From: Cucumis sativus | Taxonomy: Eukaryota > Streptophyta > Magnoliopsida > Cucurbitales > Cucurbitaceae | Length of the DNA: 64,000 nucleotides | Assembly: GCF_000004075.3 (NCBI RefSeq) | Contig: NC_026656.2 | Location: forward strand, 1,860,001 to 1,924,000 | Reading direction: 5' to 3' | In this document: positions 22,681 through 36,448 of the stretch, piece after piece | How positions within the stretch are numbered: position 1 is the stretch's first letter | How the letters are laid out: each line of letters starts with the position of its first letter | Notes under the pieces: model-generated | Database searches by the model: none | What the model saw: the letters and a program-made list of their open reading frames with translations, nothing else | What the model was told of the DNA's origin: nothing | Made by a program: the position numbers and the translations under genes

Positions 22681-25000
22681 CAAAAAAGAAGTTTTTTCTT
22701 TTGAGTCATATTGTTTGGTAACCGTTTTGTTTAGTTTTTAAAAGCTAAATCTATCCTCTAATAATTTTTGCACGGCTAAATTTAAAATTCTGAAAGCAAG
22801 TTTTAAAAAGAAATTTGTTATGGGAAGCAAAACCTTAAATAGGTCGGTGAAAATTTGTAAATAATTTTAATATTTTGGTTTTTTTTTTATTTTCATTAAA
22901 AGAAAAGTTGTTTTTTCGTTTTTTTTTTTTTTTTTTTTTTAAGTTTTTAAACTGTTGCTTTGTTTTTTTAATTAATGATAATAAGTAAATAAAAATTAAA
23001 AAATTTAGAGACAGGTGAATTTTTTTAAGCCTAACTTTATAGAACAAAAATCATATATATATATATTTCCAACAACACGCCCTAATCTTTTGCATTTGAA
23101 AAATAAAGCTTATTGACCTGATATACTACCATAAGTTTTTCTCTCTGCTACCTTATTTATAACACAATGTTTCAACCTCTAAAACTACCACTTAAAATTA
23201 ATAAAAGAAATAATTGCAAAGTATATTTGTAGATTTTACTTTTAAAATTTGATTAAGACATCAAACATTTTGCTAATTAATTATGAAACCATTTGAAGAA
23301 TTTGAGAGAAACAAAAGTATAAATTTCAAAAACCAAAAACACAAAATTAAAGGTTATTAATTAAACATAAACAACCCTATTCTATTCATCCCTCGACCTC
23401 CTATTTTGCTCATTGTATACTTTGACACATTATTCTTCACTTCTTTCCTAAGATGAGTTTCATAATTGTCTAATTGGACATTGTTAGTTTAGGAAACTTA
23501 AATTAAACAAAAAATTACGTACTGAGAGAAAAAAATTGGTAATTAATTATCTTACAAAAACTAAACATTTTTAATCGAAAGAAACCAATTGTAAATACAA
23601 AATGTCAGCATCACTCAATTACCCTAAACCACAATGTTAAGAGAAACAATTTTCTTTCAATTACAAACACAAAAATAACATGACTTCTACTTTTCAATTA
23701 TGCAAATTCAAGAGTTGAATTGATATTCTATAAACAAATGCACCCAAATTTTGTACAATATTCAATTTGTCATTTATAATAATGGCCAAATAAGAAGGAA
23801 ACTGTTGAGTATTTTCACTAACCAATAAATAAATAGTGGCATATCAATTCAAAATTTGAATTTTCAAATTTGAATGCCTTTTTCTAACAGTAAACTTTTA
23901 ATCACATATATTATGATACATGCACTAACATATCCAATAGGACCCAACAAAAAAGAAAGTCATCCCATTCAAATCTTTATTGAATTCAACTTAATTAATT
24001 AGTTCGACTTTTGGTTGGGTCTCTTTGTGATTTATATTTTCTTTTACGATCAACAACTCATTTTCGAACTAAATGTTAGATGTTCGTATCCACTCGTGAA
24101 CTCAAAAAAACAATAGATATATAGAAACCTGTCATTGAGTAAACGTCTCGTATACCACTAATCTTCTTGCTCGTGAATAATTTGTTTAAAAAAGATGTTT
24201 CAAATTAAAGTCAAGTTCTTGAACTAAAAAAGGTATTTTTCTTTCTAAAAATTCAAATTGCCTTGAAAATAACTAAAAAGAAAAGTAAAAACCATGGTAA
24301 AGAATTAATTGCCAATAAACAAGTTCCATAAATTAATTGCAAAACCTAAAAATTAAAAACCAAATTCTCAATTAAGCAACTTTGATTTCTAGTGTTAGAA
24401 GTGGAATGAGTGATTGTAAACTTATGATCACCAATTTTGCTTTTTAAATTTCTTATTTTGTTATTTATTTTCTACAATTTTTAAAATTAAAAAATGTATT
24501 TTTTAATAAATTTAATTAATTTTTTCTTTTAAAATTTGAACGGTAATTCAATTATCTTACTTAAAGAAGGCATGGTAAAGATAAAAAATTTAAAAAAATC
24601 TAAAAACCTTATAGTTACAAAGTAACCAAAATTATTATATGAAACTGAGCAAACATGCCATTGTATAATTTTAATAAAGATAATTGCATCATATCATATG
24701 AAAAAAAAATATTTAGAAAAAGTAGCTGATGATACTATTTTTTGCATATTGAAAATATGACAAATAAGGAGTGATATTAGAAGACTATTAGATAGTTATT
24801 AGCTTTTAAATTTACTAATTTTGGAATTTAAAAAATGGGTAACATCAATCCTATTACCAAAAATTGTTTGGCTACTTTTACATTTGACCCTTCTAACAAT
24901 CTAATTATAATCATAAAATTGCATACTTGAGAAGAATCAGTGAACAAAAAGGACATAATTAATTTCAAACTAGAATTCAGGATTCAATTTCAACACAATA

Positions 25001-26690
25001 TAATTCATTTAAGTGTAGTTCTAGTTCATTTTTTATTAAAACTTTTCATAATATAATTTCACCTTAAAAAAGGTTATTTAAGTGAAAACTACATAAAAAA
25101 AATTATAAACCCTATTTTCTTAGAAATTTATTTTTGTGTTTGAAATTTTTAGTAAATATTCAAATGTATAGTTAGGAAATAATATATAACAAAAGTAGTA
25201 GATATATTAAGAAAATTAACACAATTGTAAAAGAAAAATTTTAAAAACCAAATAATTACGAAATAAAGTCTAATTTAGTGAAAGAGTAAAACGATAATCA
25301 AAATTACTCATAAAAAGTGATTAAAAATGACAGATTAGAACAAAGGCATACATAATTTGAACTTTAGTTCACCCACTCCAACCCAACGAAGATGATTGAT
25401 ACTAAGTAACAAATGGATGCGTATGTTAATTAAACTATACTCGTTAATTACCTGAATAATTAGAGTAATTAGTTTTATTCTTCTAATTAATATTACGTTA
25501 AAAGATATAGCTCACATATAGGGGAAGTGTTTCTCAATTATTTCCAGACATGGAGGCTGTGGCTGTCTCTCTTTTTTCTTTCTTTTATAAATCTCCCCTA
25601 TTTTGTAGACACAATTTGAAGGTTTTCCATTTCAATTCAAACCCTAATATATATATTTATAATAAGAAAATAAAAGGAAAAGGAAAAGGGAAAAAACAAA
25701 AAAAGGATATATATTAAATTTAGGGTTTTGTCTTTTTGCTTAATTGTATAGATCTTTAGAAAGATTGTGTTTTAAGACCAAAAACAACAACCCTAATAAA
25801 TAGTTTTTGACTGTTTCTGTTTTCTTTATTATCATCTGATCATGGAAGAGAGAGACAGAGTGACCAAAAAAAGAAAAGAAAAGAAAAGAAAAGAAAAGAA
25901 AGAAGCCCTAGATATTGTACTACAGAATAAACCCAGAAATTTAAAGAAATTTGATAAGGAAAAGAAAAAAAGTGATCATCTTATTACATTAATTTGATTC
26001 ATATTTTCCATTCATCACATTTCTTGATTCTTAAAACCCTGCTTTTTGTTTAATTTCAATCCATATATCTATACAAAGCATTTAAATATCATATCATATT
26101 CTCAAAATTCAAACCACTTAATTGAGATATAGAATTCTTTTTTTGAAAGAAAAAAAACCACCAAAATTAAACCACACACCAAGTCCACCAAACCATCAAT
26201 TCAATTTTCAAACTTTACCTCAAGATCAAGAAACTATGATATTTTCATCATAATTATAAACATTTTAAATCTTCAAAATCACCTCAGGACCAAAAGAAGG
26301 TCTAATGAGTAATGTTATTGAAACTAACATCATATCCTTCTCAACAATTCTATTCAAGTGGAAGGTTCAATATCTTTAAAATCACTTCAACATATATCAA
26401 GAAAGAAAAAAACCATTATCTTTAATAAATAATATCTTAGAAAAAATTAACATCTTCCGATACTTCTAATCATAATTATAAATATTTATCAAAAGAACAT
26501 AACTCAAGATTCGTCACAAGAGAAAAAAAAAACCTTCAATTCCAGTTGAAGGTTCAAATCTCCATCTCCACATTTGCAATAAATCTTCAAAATTAAAAAT
26601 AGAGAGATTGCATCAAATCTTTTCTCTTACACAAAATATTTATATATAAATATATATATATATATATAGATATAGATATATAGAAGAAAT
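25001..26690. other. AT-rich DNA downstream of the LSH gene
   Basis: Contains an (AAAAG)n microsatellite at 25872-25903 and a TA-rich microsatellite at 26640-26681, the latter inside the probable 3' UTR of the minus-strand ALOG gene. Words such as GAAGGTTCAA recur between 26350 and 26560. No gene recognised. Confidence 0.5.
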
Positions 26691-27260
26691 TCAAGTAGTA
26701 GAATCTTGATGATGATCGTGAGTAGTAGTTGAAGAAGTATTAATTTTTTGCTTAGGCCTTTTTCTCTTCTTCTCATAACTAACACCTCTTGCTTTCGCTT
26801 GAAAATCACGAACTTCCCTTAAGTACAACCGAACCGCTCTTGCTCCGAAAGGATTTCCCTCCGCCCGACCACCGTTCTCTTCGTAAGCTGCCCGAAGCCG
26901 GCCGATGAGAGCGTCTAAGCTGCCCCACGCTTGTCTCAACGGGCACGGACAGGGGGCAGGGGGGTTGGGCAGGCCAAAGAACGGACAGGTTTGGTTGTGT
27001 ACTTTTGTCTTACCGAACTGATCTAAGTACCGGAGGAATTCCAGCACGTGAGCGCCGCTGCACATCTGAAGAGCCAACGGTGGCCGGTGGTTCCGGAGGT
27101 ATTGACAAAAAGTGTTCCAATCTCTCCTTTTTTGATTCTCGTACCGGCTTGGTGTGGTGGCAGAGGCAGCAGTGGTGGTGGTGGCGGTGGGTGGTGTTGT
27201 AGTGGTAGTGGTGGTGGTGGGAGTACTATTATTGGATGATGATTCTGAAAACAAATCCAT
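26691..27260 (-). CDS. LSH: ALOG-domain transcription factor (LSH/G1-like)
   Basis: Single-exon gene, 189 aa, start at 27260. After a Ser/Thr-rich N-terminus (Thr runs at about 14-33), the ALOG domain spans residues about 36-164: [30 protein letters not shown], then a zinc-ribbon-like insert with His and Cys ([28 protein letters not shown]) and the end [20 protein letters not shown]. The basic KKRKRPKQK right after it is a nuclear localisation signal. Family knowledge: ALOG proteins are plant DNA-binding regulators of organ boundaries, meristems and light-dependent growth; the domain is thought to derive from DIRS-type element recombinases. The intronless form and short variable C-terminus are usual. 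Nearest genes are over 3.9 kb away on both sides. Which LSH number it matches cannot be told here. Confidence 0.95.
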   Translation of the reverse strand: MDLFSESSSNNSTPTTTTTTTTPPTATTTTAASATTPSRYENQKRRDWNTFCQYLRNHRPPLALQMCSGAHVLEFLRYLDQFGKTKVHNQTCPFFGLPNPPAPCPCPLRQAWGSLDALIGRLRAAYEENGGRAEGNPFGARAVRLYLREVRDFQAKARGVSYEKKRKRPKQKINTSSTTTHDHHQDSTT

Positions 27261-30200
27261 TGTTTAATTAATCGGAAAGATGAAAAATGGGGAGGAAAAT
27301 GTTCGTAAAAGATTGAAACTTTTGGTTATGGCCGATGTGAGAAAGATTTCATCTTTTAGGGTTTTGAAGAGAAACCCACTTATTATTTTAGGGTTTTTTG
27401 TTCCAAAAGAGAAGAAAAACTAAGAAATGGGTTTTAATCTGCATGGCAAAAAAGAGATGATCAAGAAGATCAACAACAACAATTTAAATGAGAGGAGACC
27501 ATAAAGAGAAATTGACATCAATGATAATGATCATATATAAACATTGAAAAAGTTACATAATATATATATATATATATATATAAAAGAACAGAAATAGCTC
27601 AAAATTTGCTATAAACAGCCCAAAATAGCTCAAAGGTAACCCCAAAATCCAAAAACATGAATCAAAAGTGAGTTCCTTATAGAGTTGTTGTTTTTGTTAT
27701 AGTGTTTCTCAGCAGAAGATAATAGAAGGGGAAAATGGAGGAAATTATTAGGAATAAGAGAGAGAGAGAGAGAGAGGGAGAGGGGAAATTTGTGATGAGG
27801 AGAGAGAAGAGAAAAGAGAAAGAGAACTGGGAGTTAGACTGAGTATGAAGAGAGAGAGAGGAGACATTAAAAGTTGAAAGGAGGAGTAAAGGGTTAAAGA
27901 GTGGGAACAGTAGTAAATAGGCAAAAAAAAAAAGAGAGAGAGAAAAGATGAAGCAGTGAAAAGAGTTGATGGTGACCATTGGTAAAAGGACACTTGTGGC
28001 TGTCACCCACTCACAATATGGCGCGTATACTAACAAAAACTACTTGAATGAGAGATCTAGGGGTTGGTTTTCTTTATTTGTTTTTGCTTAAACCAAGTAC
28101 AATGGGGTTTATACTTTTCTAGGTTCTTAACAGGACACTTGGGGGAAGAGGAGTTTGATAATGATATATTATAATCACTTTAAACCTACCTTATACACTT
28201 CAAACAAAATATAATATATAATCCACTAGTTTACTACTAAATTTTCTGACAACCACGTGTCTCAACCATATAGATTTGTAATTTAACAATGAAATTTGTT
28301 TTCAAAATGTTTAAGTTATAAAAAATAATTAATTAATTCACTCGTTTTTTTCATTGATGAAAATATAAGATATATTTGTAAGAGGTTTAGTCTACTCTCC
28401 TGTTTTCTTTTTTAGGTGAAAGAAAATCAATATAATATAGAGTTTCGAGTTAGAAGCCTATACCTCTGTATTGTGATGTTTGACATTAGGTTAAGCGTGA
28501 GTTTTTGTCAAGTGGGCTCGATCGATATTCCACTCGTGTTCCTTCGACTTTGTGCCTAGTGTTTGAGCTTGGTCTCTTAGGTCAAACATTTTTGTAATAT
28601 GAAGTTTAATAGATGTTTGAAAGGGGTCATGGAACTATATATACGGTGACGAGATTATAGCTTTATGTTTTTCTAAGAAAAAAAGAGACATAAATTGATA
28701 TAAACATCATTTTTATATATTAATTATAAATCTATAATAAACCATTACATTGTAGTAATATATGTAATAATTAATTTGAAAAACACAAACAATTTATGTT
28801 CATTAACATTGTCTTAAAACTTAGTCCCAAAAACTCTCAATCATTCTTATTTTATTTTTTTAATTTTTGGTGAAAATGAAAAAGAAAAATTGATTGATAT
28901 GGAAAAAAAAAAACAGTGAATTGGAAACCTTTTTTTTTTTTTTTTTTTTGCAAAATGAATTAATTACTTACAAGAATACATAATGGGAAATATATACCAA
29001 TTATATTATGATAGTGGGAATAATAATCAATCAAGATATTTGAAAATTCTTTGTCAACCACTTAATTTCCTCCCAACCAAAAACTTATATTACATCAACA
29101 CAAATAGTTTTCCCACCTTTTTTTGTATATTGGGAAAAAAAATTCTGACAAATTAAACATTCTTTTCTCATTAAAACAAAATAAAGAAAAATCCATAGAA
29201 TATATAAACAATGCTTAATTTATTGAAACTTTTATTAATGAAAGTATGATGATTTGAATTTTCCTTTTTCTAAAAAGAAAATATCAGTTGTAATTGAGCT
29301 ATAGTTATTGTCCAAACTATTTTGAAAATAATGAACTTTTACAAAATGTTTTGAATAGGTTTAAAATAATAATTATTATTATAGAGCTAAAAAATTAAAA
29401 GCTAATTCAACATTATATTATACAAAAAAAAAATAGTAATACCATCCCTTGTCATAAACTCACTCCAATTTTTTTAATAAAAATGTATATGATTTAATGT
29501 ATTATAAACTGTATAGTAATACAAACGAATAATTATACAAACTTTATAACATAAAACAAGTTAAAAAATAAACTCAATATATATAACTTATAATTGAGCT
29601 ACTATTTATTTAGGTTTATAAATATAGTATCAAACATATACTAACAAAACATTGGTTTAAATTAGAATAATCCAAATTCTAAAATTAATACCATGCATAT
29701 AATTAATTTAAAAAAACAAATAAAAATGTATGTTTATTGACTCAACTTCTTTAAAATTATATACTTTTAAATAATCAACCAAAATTATGGTAATAAATTA
29801 GTATTACCCTAACCAATACACTAGCATAGTATGTTCATCAATACTCAATATAATCCTCTTCTCTAAAACTTAGATATTTGATCTTGATCTATTCATGTCA
29901 TTATTGTACTGAAACATATATATACTTATATAAAGTAGTGAAAAAAGAAGAAAAAAGATATGAAAGGACTAAGGGTATTAGCTATATATATATATATATA
30001 TAGGTAGAATAGAATAGGAGATAGCTAAATATATCAATTAATAATAATATGGCTGCATTTGAAGAACCCTATAGCAAATTCTCAGTCAACAGTGTTATCT
30101 TCATTGATTACAAACTACAAGGTGTGACATTCCCAAAAAGAAAAAGGAAAAGAATTCAAAAGTAATTTATTTATTTTCCATTTTTGAACAATGAAAAGAG

Positions 30201-31164
30201 GGAAAATCCCATTGGGTAGCAGCAGTGTTTTAAGAAACAGAAGGCTATTGAATTTGTAGACCTGGAAATGTTAACCCTAAACTGTAGGGCTGCCCTTAGC
30301 AACAACATATATGGGGGATACCCTAAAAAAAGGGAACACAGCTTCATTTTTAGTGCCCTATTTAGATAGGTATCTTCATTTTTCATTTCTTCTTTTCATT
30401 TTTTTTCCATTAAAGAAAGTGTTTAAGGTTGGTTGGTTTGGTTTGTATTGTACAAATTAGGACACATGAAGAAGAAGAAGAAGAAGGCTACCATATTTGT
30501 AATATATTATTTAATTGTATATCTCTCTTACCATTTCAAGTAAATATAATGTATTTTATTATTGCAAATAATAAATACTATGATAAATTAAGTTTTTTAG
30601 TCCATCCACATTTTCATATGCTAAGGGTTGATAATCAAGTTATCACTTTGGAATAAGTTAGAAAATAGTGATTTAGTGGATTCCTTTAATAATAAATATT
30701 ATTAAAATTGTTGGTGTTGGTGTTATTATTATCCTTATACCATTAGCCAAAAGGTTTATATTCCTTTATCCACTTAAGTGCAACTAAAACAAATGTAGTT
30801 CTTGATTCCACATGCTCCATTCAAATATTAATTTGCTACAACATTTTTTGGCCTCTCTTGGTCTAGATGGCTTAAAAGTTAAAACTAAGCTCACCAAGGA
30901 AATTAAAATTTGAGGCCAAGGGTGGAAATTATCAAATCGACCACAATTATCTTTTTTTTAGTATTATTGAATATCATTGATAGGAGGAGAACAAAACAAG
31001 CACCGATGAGAGTTACTCTTACAAGTTCATAACCATCTCAGATATGATTGATTATCATAAAGCTTCACATCAAATTGCTATGTATTACTGTTTTATATAC
31101 AAACTATTGGAGAGATTACGTCGAAAGAGAATAAGAAAAGGCTCGACGATAACACGACATCCAT
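27261..31164. other. Gene-poor flank between LSH and threonine aldolase
   Basis: 27261-28040 is the LSH promoter and leader with GA/CT tracts. TA repeats lie at 27559-27582 and 29983-30002 and a 20-bp T run at 28930-28949. The stretch 30050-30380 is less AT-rich than its surroundings but shows no convincing ORF or RNA. No gene recognised. Confidence 0.5.
27758..27780. repeat. GA microsatellite upstream of the LSH gene
   Basis: A GA run about 500 bp upstream of the LSH start, with more GA clusters to about 27945. On the gene strand this is CT-rich, so it may be 5' UTR or a cluster of GAGA motifs of the kind bound by BPC proteins. Confidence 0.6.
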
Positions 31165-34100
31165 TTACACGCCATTTTCATTTGTAATTGCTCCTGCCAT
31201 TGCTTGCTGTAACATAGAATGAGAGGAATCAAATCTTATATTAGTTCCTCTAATTTCGTATTTATTTCAAATCACATGTCACATTTTGAAACGTTTTATT
31301 TTAACCTTTATGTTTCATATGAAACATTCACCAGTCAAATAAATGAACAAAATATGTGTTTGTGTCAAGTTTCAATTGAATCGAAATATTCGAAGGATTT
31401 AAGGATCAACAAGTTCAAAGATAGAAAAATATAATTTAAATAAGCAAACAACATTTGTTAGTGTTTTAGTTTTGATCACCTGGAAACAGGATAAGGTGTA
31501 TTGTGTATCAGTTGCTGAAATTTGGTGGTGAAGAACAATTCTAATCCTGAAAAGACAAAGATATTAGCACATAGATTTTGGACTAAGTGGTAAGGCAAGT
31601 TTCTATTATGTGAATTTTGTGCATCTCAAGTATTTTCTTGATTGGATTATTTATTTGCGAGTGTCCATCACAAGCTTCTAACGCAAGTTTATACAGATAA
31701 AGATTTTCTCAAGTGCAAGAACAACGAAACATAAAAGTTACGGGACATCGAAAGACTAAGAACGAACCTTGATGAACTTTCTGGCAATACAAGTATGCCA
31801 TGTTCTTCCAAGATTTTGCTTAGTTTGTCCCCTGTTATTATTGAGCCTTCTTTTATATCCACAAATATCTGGGGTAATATAGCATGATGGAAAGAAATCA
31901 TAGAAACTAATGTCAATATAGATTGAAAAGTAGACTGCAAGAAACGGAATTTTGATGCATGAACTAGAAAATTAAATACTCTGTCTAATTTTCACTGCTG
32001 TTCTAAGAGCCTTTTTTAAAGGGCAAAAAAAAAACAGATTCGCTTAATAAAAAGAAAACTTTAAGTTTATGATATTTCCACTGATCTTAAAAATATTTTT
32101 CTGAAAGACAGAAGATTGTTAGTAAAGAAACCTAACTTTCAAAAACAGGAAATAAAAAACGAAACTGCAAACGAGTTGGCAATTCAAAGATCCTATGGAT
32201 ATATCCAAGAGGTTGAAATCTCAAACAAAGATGAGAAGCGTCCATCATTTTACCTTAAAAGCAAAATAATATTCTAAAGCAGTGAACATACAATTAACAG
32301 ATGCTTACTATGTTTGTTTCAATCAAATGGCTTTCAACTTGCAATCCTTTGATTTTATTTAATCCATCTGCAAAGATCAAAAGTCACAACTTCCCACCAA
32401 ATAGGAAACAGAGAAAATGCAATATCCATAAGCTTGCACTTGCAGTGAAGAAGCCAGAACAGAGAAATTAGAGTGAGGAGGAAGAAACATAATTGCCGGA
32501 AAGGAGGTTTTACCAGCCAAAATCTTGGCGTTCTCATGATCTCCCTCAAGTTTCACAATATTCTCTTGTATTGCAACCAATGCTGCAGCACAAAGAATAC
32601 CAACCTGCCTCATCCCACCTCCCAACGTTTTCCTCAGCCGTCTCGCCTGGAAAAAAAGCACAGACAGCTTTAATAAATCAAGTTTGAAATCCTTCGCATC
32701 AAGTTTAAGGGCAAAATGTGAATATAGACATACCTTGTTAATGAAGGCTCTTGAACCAACGATGACAGAGCCAACAGGAGCACCCAAACCCTTAGATAGA
32801 CAAACCTAGTTAAGAAATTCAGTGAAGCAAAGATTCAATTAAGTATGCATTAGCAATGCTTCTACACTTCAGTTGAAGAATTAAATTAAATGTACGTATT
32901 CTTTTCAGATCAAGCTTAAGGATTTAATAGGTGATTTAATAGATATCTTCCTTGAAGTTGCCAGTATTATATGTTCTCAATGAATGAAGAAAAGAAGGAA
33001 ATGAAGTTTTTAAGAACGAAAATGACTAAGAATAACAAAGCGGGTGGGCGATTATACAGATACAGAATCAGCTGCTTGCACGAGCCTGTCAACAGGAACA
33101 CCAAGTGCCTGGATACACAAAAGCAATCGATTAATGGTTATTGTCAAAGAAGTTCCAGGGAAAAAAAACTACATGATTCCACTCCTTGAACATGTGAAGT
33201 TTGAGGGCTAGAGATCTCTCAAACGATATGTATGCAGCGGGATTGCCCATTTTAGAATATCAGTGAATAGCACCATGCTTTGTTTAACTTTAAGCATGCA
33301 CAATGTTGTTAGAACAATGTAAAAATGACAAGTGAAGGAACAAAATATGTAAATACAAATTTTACGTTGTAAATCATTGCAAGGACAAGAAGAAAAAAAG
33401 GATACATGTAAAGGGAAAGAATCGATTATAATAAAACAAATTTAGTACAAAGTTTTCCATGATAGCAGCTAACAAAAACCTCTGCCTTTCTCACTTTAAT
33501 ATCTAATACCTTGGGCTTTCTGAATCAAGCCATGGTACGACATTTAAAACATACAATTCTAAACAAATGCAGAGCAATGTATCCATCGTCGTTACCAAGA
33601 TCATCATCCAAGGGACAAAAAACATTCACAACCCTACACATTAAATTTTTTAGATATTTGTATTCGAGCAAACTTGGCCGCACCTCAACTACACTAACAG
33701 GACAACCATTTGACCCACCATATTTGATTCCCAAGAAAATTTATAGTAAATCCTAAGCAGGTGATCACTATAGCCTGAACTCATTTCCTGCCAAGTATTA
33801 CAACCCGATATAAATAGGCAAACCAAAAGGAAAATCACTACTATTTAACGGTAGATATAGAACCGGAGGTGCATTCTCTTTTGACCAGAGTATCTTTCTT
33901 AATCAATCAGGACTCAGGAGCAACTTGAATTTAACATTCAAGTTTGAGCATAATTGAAAAAAACATGCAGATTAAGATTGCCAGGTACCAGAATGCATCA
34001 ATTCTTGAAATTATTACTGTTAAGGTATTTTGTCAATTTACATACAACTGAGGCATTGAAAATACGAGCACCATCAATGTGAAGCTTTAAACCATGCTTC

Positions 34101-35271
34101 TTAGCTAAGTCTCCAACCCTGTCTGTATATTCCACAGAGAGGCATCTACCTCCACAGCTGCAGTGTAGAAAAATACTCTAAGAATGAAGTCATGATGATA
34201 AATTAGAAAGTTCTACTCATAAGAATCACTATTGAATTTGGTGTGATCCATGGGACGATGGAAAGTGCTATTGGCCAAGTAGAAGTACTTTCCATGGTAT
34301 TTGGTCAAATAGTCAAGTTTGAAATTAATAGGTTAAATTATTAAAAGAAAATACCTTATTCTTTGAAAAATTTGCAAACTACAAAAGTTTAAAAAACTAT
34401 ACTTGAAGTAGAAATTCCATAAAAAGTCAAATAGAAATTGGGAATTCAAATAGTATGACGGGTGACTCGAATAAATTCCCTTCTAACTCATCATCACACC
34501 GTTCTATGTTTCAATTCCCGTTTGACTTTCCATAGGAATTTTACTTTATCGGTAATTTTATAAACGATTATGAAATGTGACAACTTTTAATAGAATACGG
34601 GTTTTTTTAAAAACAACAGCCTACCCTCAGGGCTACGATTTATAATATAGCAAGAATTCTAAGCATTACTTAAAACTTAAAAGCAATTTAAAGTGAGTAA
34701 AAAACATTTCAAAATGTTTCCACTAAAAAGCACTACTCCCAAAGCCATCCCAACACTCATCAAAACTAACAAAAATACATTAGCGGTATAATGAAATATA
34801 ACAAACGAGCAAGAAAACGAATCCTTACTTGGCATGTGAGTTTTCCAAGCAGATAAGCCTGGTAGTTGGAAACACAAGCTCTCCTCTTGGGTCTCTAATG
34901 GCAGCTTCAATCAAATCCAAGTCCATGGTTCCATCTCCATTATTCCTGACAGTCCTAGGATGAACCCCTCCAATAGTTGCAATACCTCCATTTTCATAAA
35001 TATGAATATGAGAATTATCCCCAAGAATAACCTCAGACCCCCTAATCTCACAATGGACAAGAACACTAATGAGGTTGCCCATAGTCCCAGAAGGCACAAA
35101 AAGAGCCGCCTCCTTCCCCATAATCTTTGCCATTTCTGTTTCCAATCGAAGGGCAGTTGGGTCATATTTCAATACATCATCATCAACCTCTGCGCTCGCC
35201 ATTGCAGCCCTCATCGCCTCGGTTGGTTTGGTGACAGTGTCTGAACGAAGATCGACAGTTCTCTTCACCAT
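31165..35271 (-). CDS. THA1: Low-specificity L-threonine aldolase
   Basis: Nine exons on the minus strand: 34829-35271, 34046-34157, 33058-33108, 32734-32805, 32514-32646, 32309-32367, 31768-31868, 31480-31546, 31165-31206 (1080 nt, 359 aa, frame closed). It is a fold-type I PLP enzyme cleaving threonine (and allo-threonine) to glycine and acetaldehyde. Motifs in order: [19 protein letters not shown] at the N-terminus, [42 protein letters not shown] with the Asp that contacts the PLP nitrogen, [14 protein letters not shown] with the Schiff-base Lys at about 207, [15 protein letters not shown], and the C-terminal [13 protein letters not shown]. No targeting peptide is seen, so it is likely cytosolic. 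Length fits the family. A TATA box and a likely 5' UTR intron lie upstream. Identification is secure; the last 14-codon exon rests on splice sites and family ending. Confidence 0.95.
33630..33800 (-). repeat. Possible dispersed repeat in threonine aldolase intron 2
   Basis: This stretch of the 937-bp intron differs in composition from its flanks and reads like a non-coding dispersed repeat (words such as GCAGGTGATCACTATAGCC near 33757). This is an impression; no second copy was found in the window. Confidence 0.2.
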
Positions 35272-35286
35272 TTTAGAAAGAGAGAG

Positions 35287-35455
35287 CTGATGAAACAAAC
35301 AAGAAAGGGTAAAAAAAATCAGTTCAGACAAAAAGGGGTTTCTACTCTAGCTTTGATTCTTTCACAAATTAAAAGAAAACCCATCTGGTATGATGATTTG
35401 AAGCGATTGAAAAGCAATTTAAAAAACCACCCAAAAGAAATCGATACGACGATAC
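35287..35455 (-). other. Likely 5' UTR intron of threonine aldolase
   Basis: On the minus strand a donor CACAG|GTATCG ends at 35456 and an acceptor CATCAG lies at 35287, just 16 bp before the start codon. The 169-bp interval is T-rich, as plant introns are. Inferred from splice signals only. Confidence 0.45.
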
Positions 35456-35511
35456 CTGTGTTTTGGAACTGTTTCTCTTCTCTATGACTTGAAAGAATAA
35501 CTGAGCGGGTG

Positions 35512-35518
35512 ATTTATA
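35512..35518 (-). promoter_or_regulatory. TATA box of threonine aldolase
   Basis: TATAAAT on the minus strand, about 240 bp upstream of the start codon and about 55 bp upstream of the inferred leader intron donor. Position fits a leader of roughly 40 nt plus the intron. Confidence 0.5.
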
Positions 35519-36375
35519 CAAGGGGAAGCAGGTGAGTGAGCAGTTCAACTGCCCCTCTCGTTTGAGTTTCTACGTAAAAGTTACGAACAATTGGATTCTA
35601 AAGGATCAAAACTCCAAGAAGGAAGCTGGTGAGATAATTACAGAGAAAAAGTTTGAACCAAGGTATGAAAACGGCCACGTCATTTGATGTGATTGCCACG
35701 TACTCGCCACATCATTTGAAGCAACAATAATGGATGAACAGTCGTAAATCAAAATAGACTACTATATCACTTTATCTATTATATTGTTTTATGTACAATA
35801 GATCATTTAAAAGATTATAATAAAACAATATTAGGTGCCACAGAAAAAGAATAAGTGTTCTTGTAGAAAAGCTTCTCATATTATTCTTTCATGATAGTAA
35901 CATATTTAAATAATGTGGGGTTTAATTCCCAAAGATTGCCATGTTTGGCCCACCTTTTGTCCTTATAGGGACGGTGTCTTCCACCAAATATTTATACAAA
36001 ACAAATTGATTTTAAGCTGTATAGATAGAAAATAAAAAGATTTTAACCTTCTGTTCGAAAGTGTTATTAAAATTTTAAATTAACCAATCATTTCAATTTA
36101 AATGATTAACTCTTCTTTTAAATTTTGGTTAGTGATTATTTATAATACTTTCAATTTAATTTATATATTTTCGTTAAACTTTACTAGTATAGAAGGATGG
36201 TCGATTGTTTTCTAAAAATATGTATGTTCAGGTGATTAACAATAAGCATTATTGTAATCGAGACTAATGCAAGAAAAATGTGTGAATAAATATCATATAT
36301 CATATAGTTTTAATCAAAATATGGGAAGAGAGAAAATTGATTGTTTTGTAAAAGAAAAAGTGAAAATAAAAATAG
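35519..36375. other. Intergenic DNA between threonine aldolase and first tRNA
   Basis: Promoter region of the minus-strand aldolase, then AT-rich DNA. No other feature recognised. Confidence 0.5.
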
Positions 36376-36448
36376 CGTTCACGATGGGACTCGAACCCAC
36401 AATCTCCCGCTCCGGAGGCGAGCGCCTTATCCATTAGGCCACGCGAAC
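36376..36448 (-). tRNA. tRNA-Arg (anticodon CCG)
   Basis: 73-nt cloverleaf on the minus strand. Acceptor GTTCGCG pairs with CGTGAAC (one G-U), the D arm is GCCT/AGGC, the anticodon stem CTCGC/GCGGG encloses loop CTCCGGA with anticodon CCG, and the T loop is TTCGAGT. No intron and no encoded CCA. A run of five T follows within 4 nt of the 3' end, as expected for Pol III termination. Identical to the copy at 37475. Confidence 0.97.

Larger units (their letters stand above)
21056..25000. other. AT-rich gene-poor DNA downstream of the island
   Basis: No coding region recognised on either strand. A 22-bp T run lies at 22919-22940 and there are TA repeats around 23053. Two stretches (21440-21510 and 22600-22680) look like worn tRNA-derived SINE pieces. 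Confidence 0.5.

Noticed and set aside
27740-28036. Minus-strand ORFs rich in Ser and Leu upstream of LSH
   Set aside because: They are translations of the GA/CT microsatellite and leader.
30171-30386. Minus-strand ORF of 71 codons
   Set aside because: No family resemblance and no splice partners. The local rise in GC is modest.
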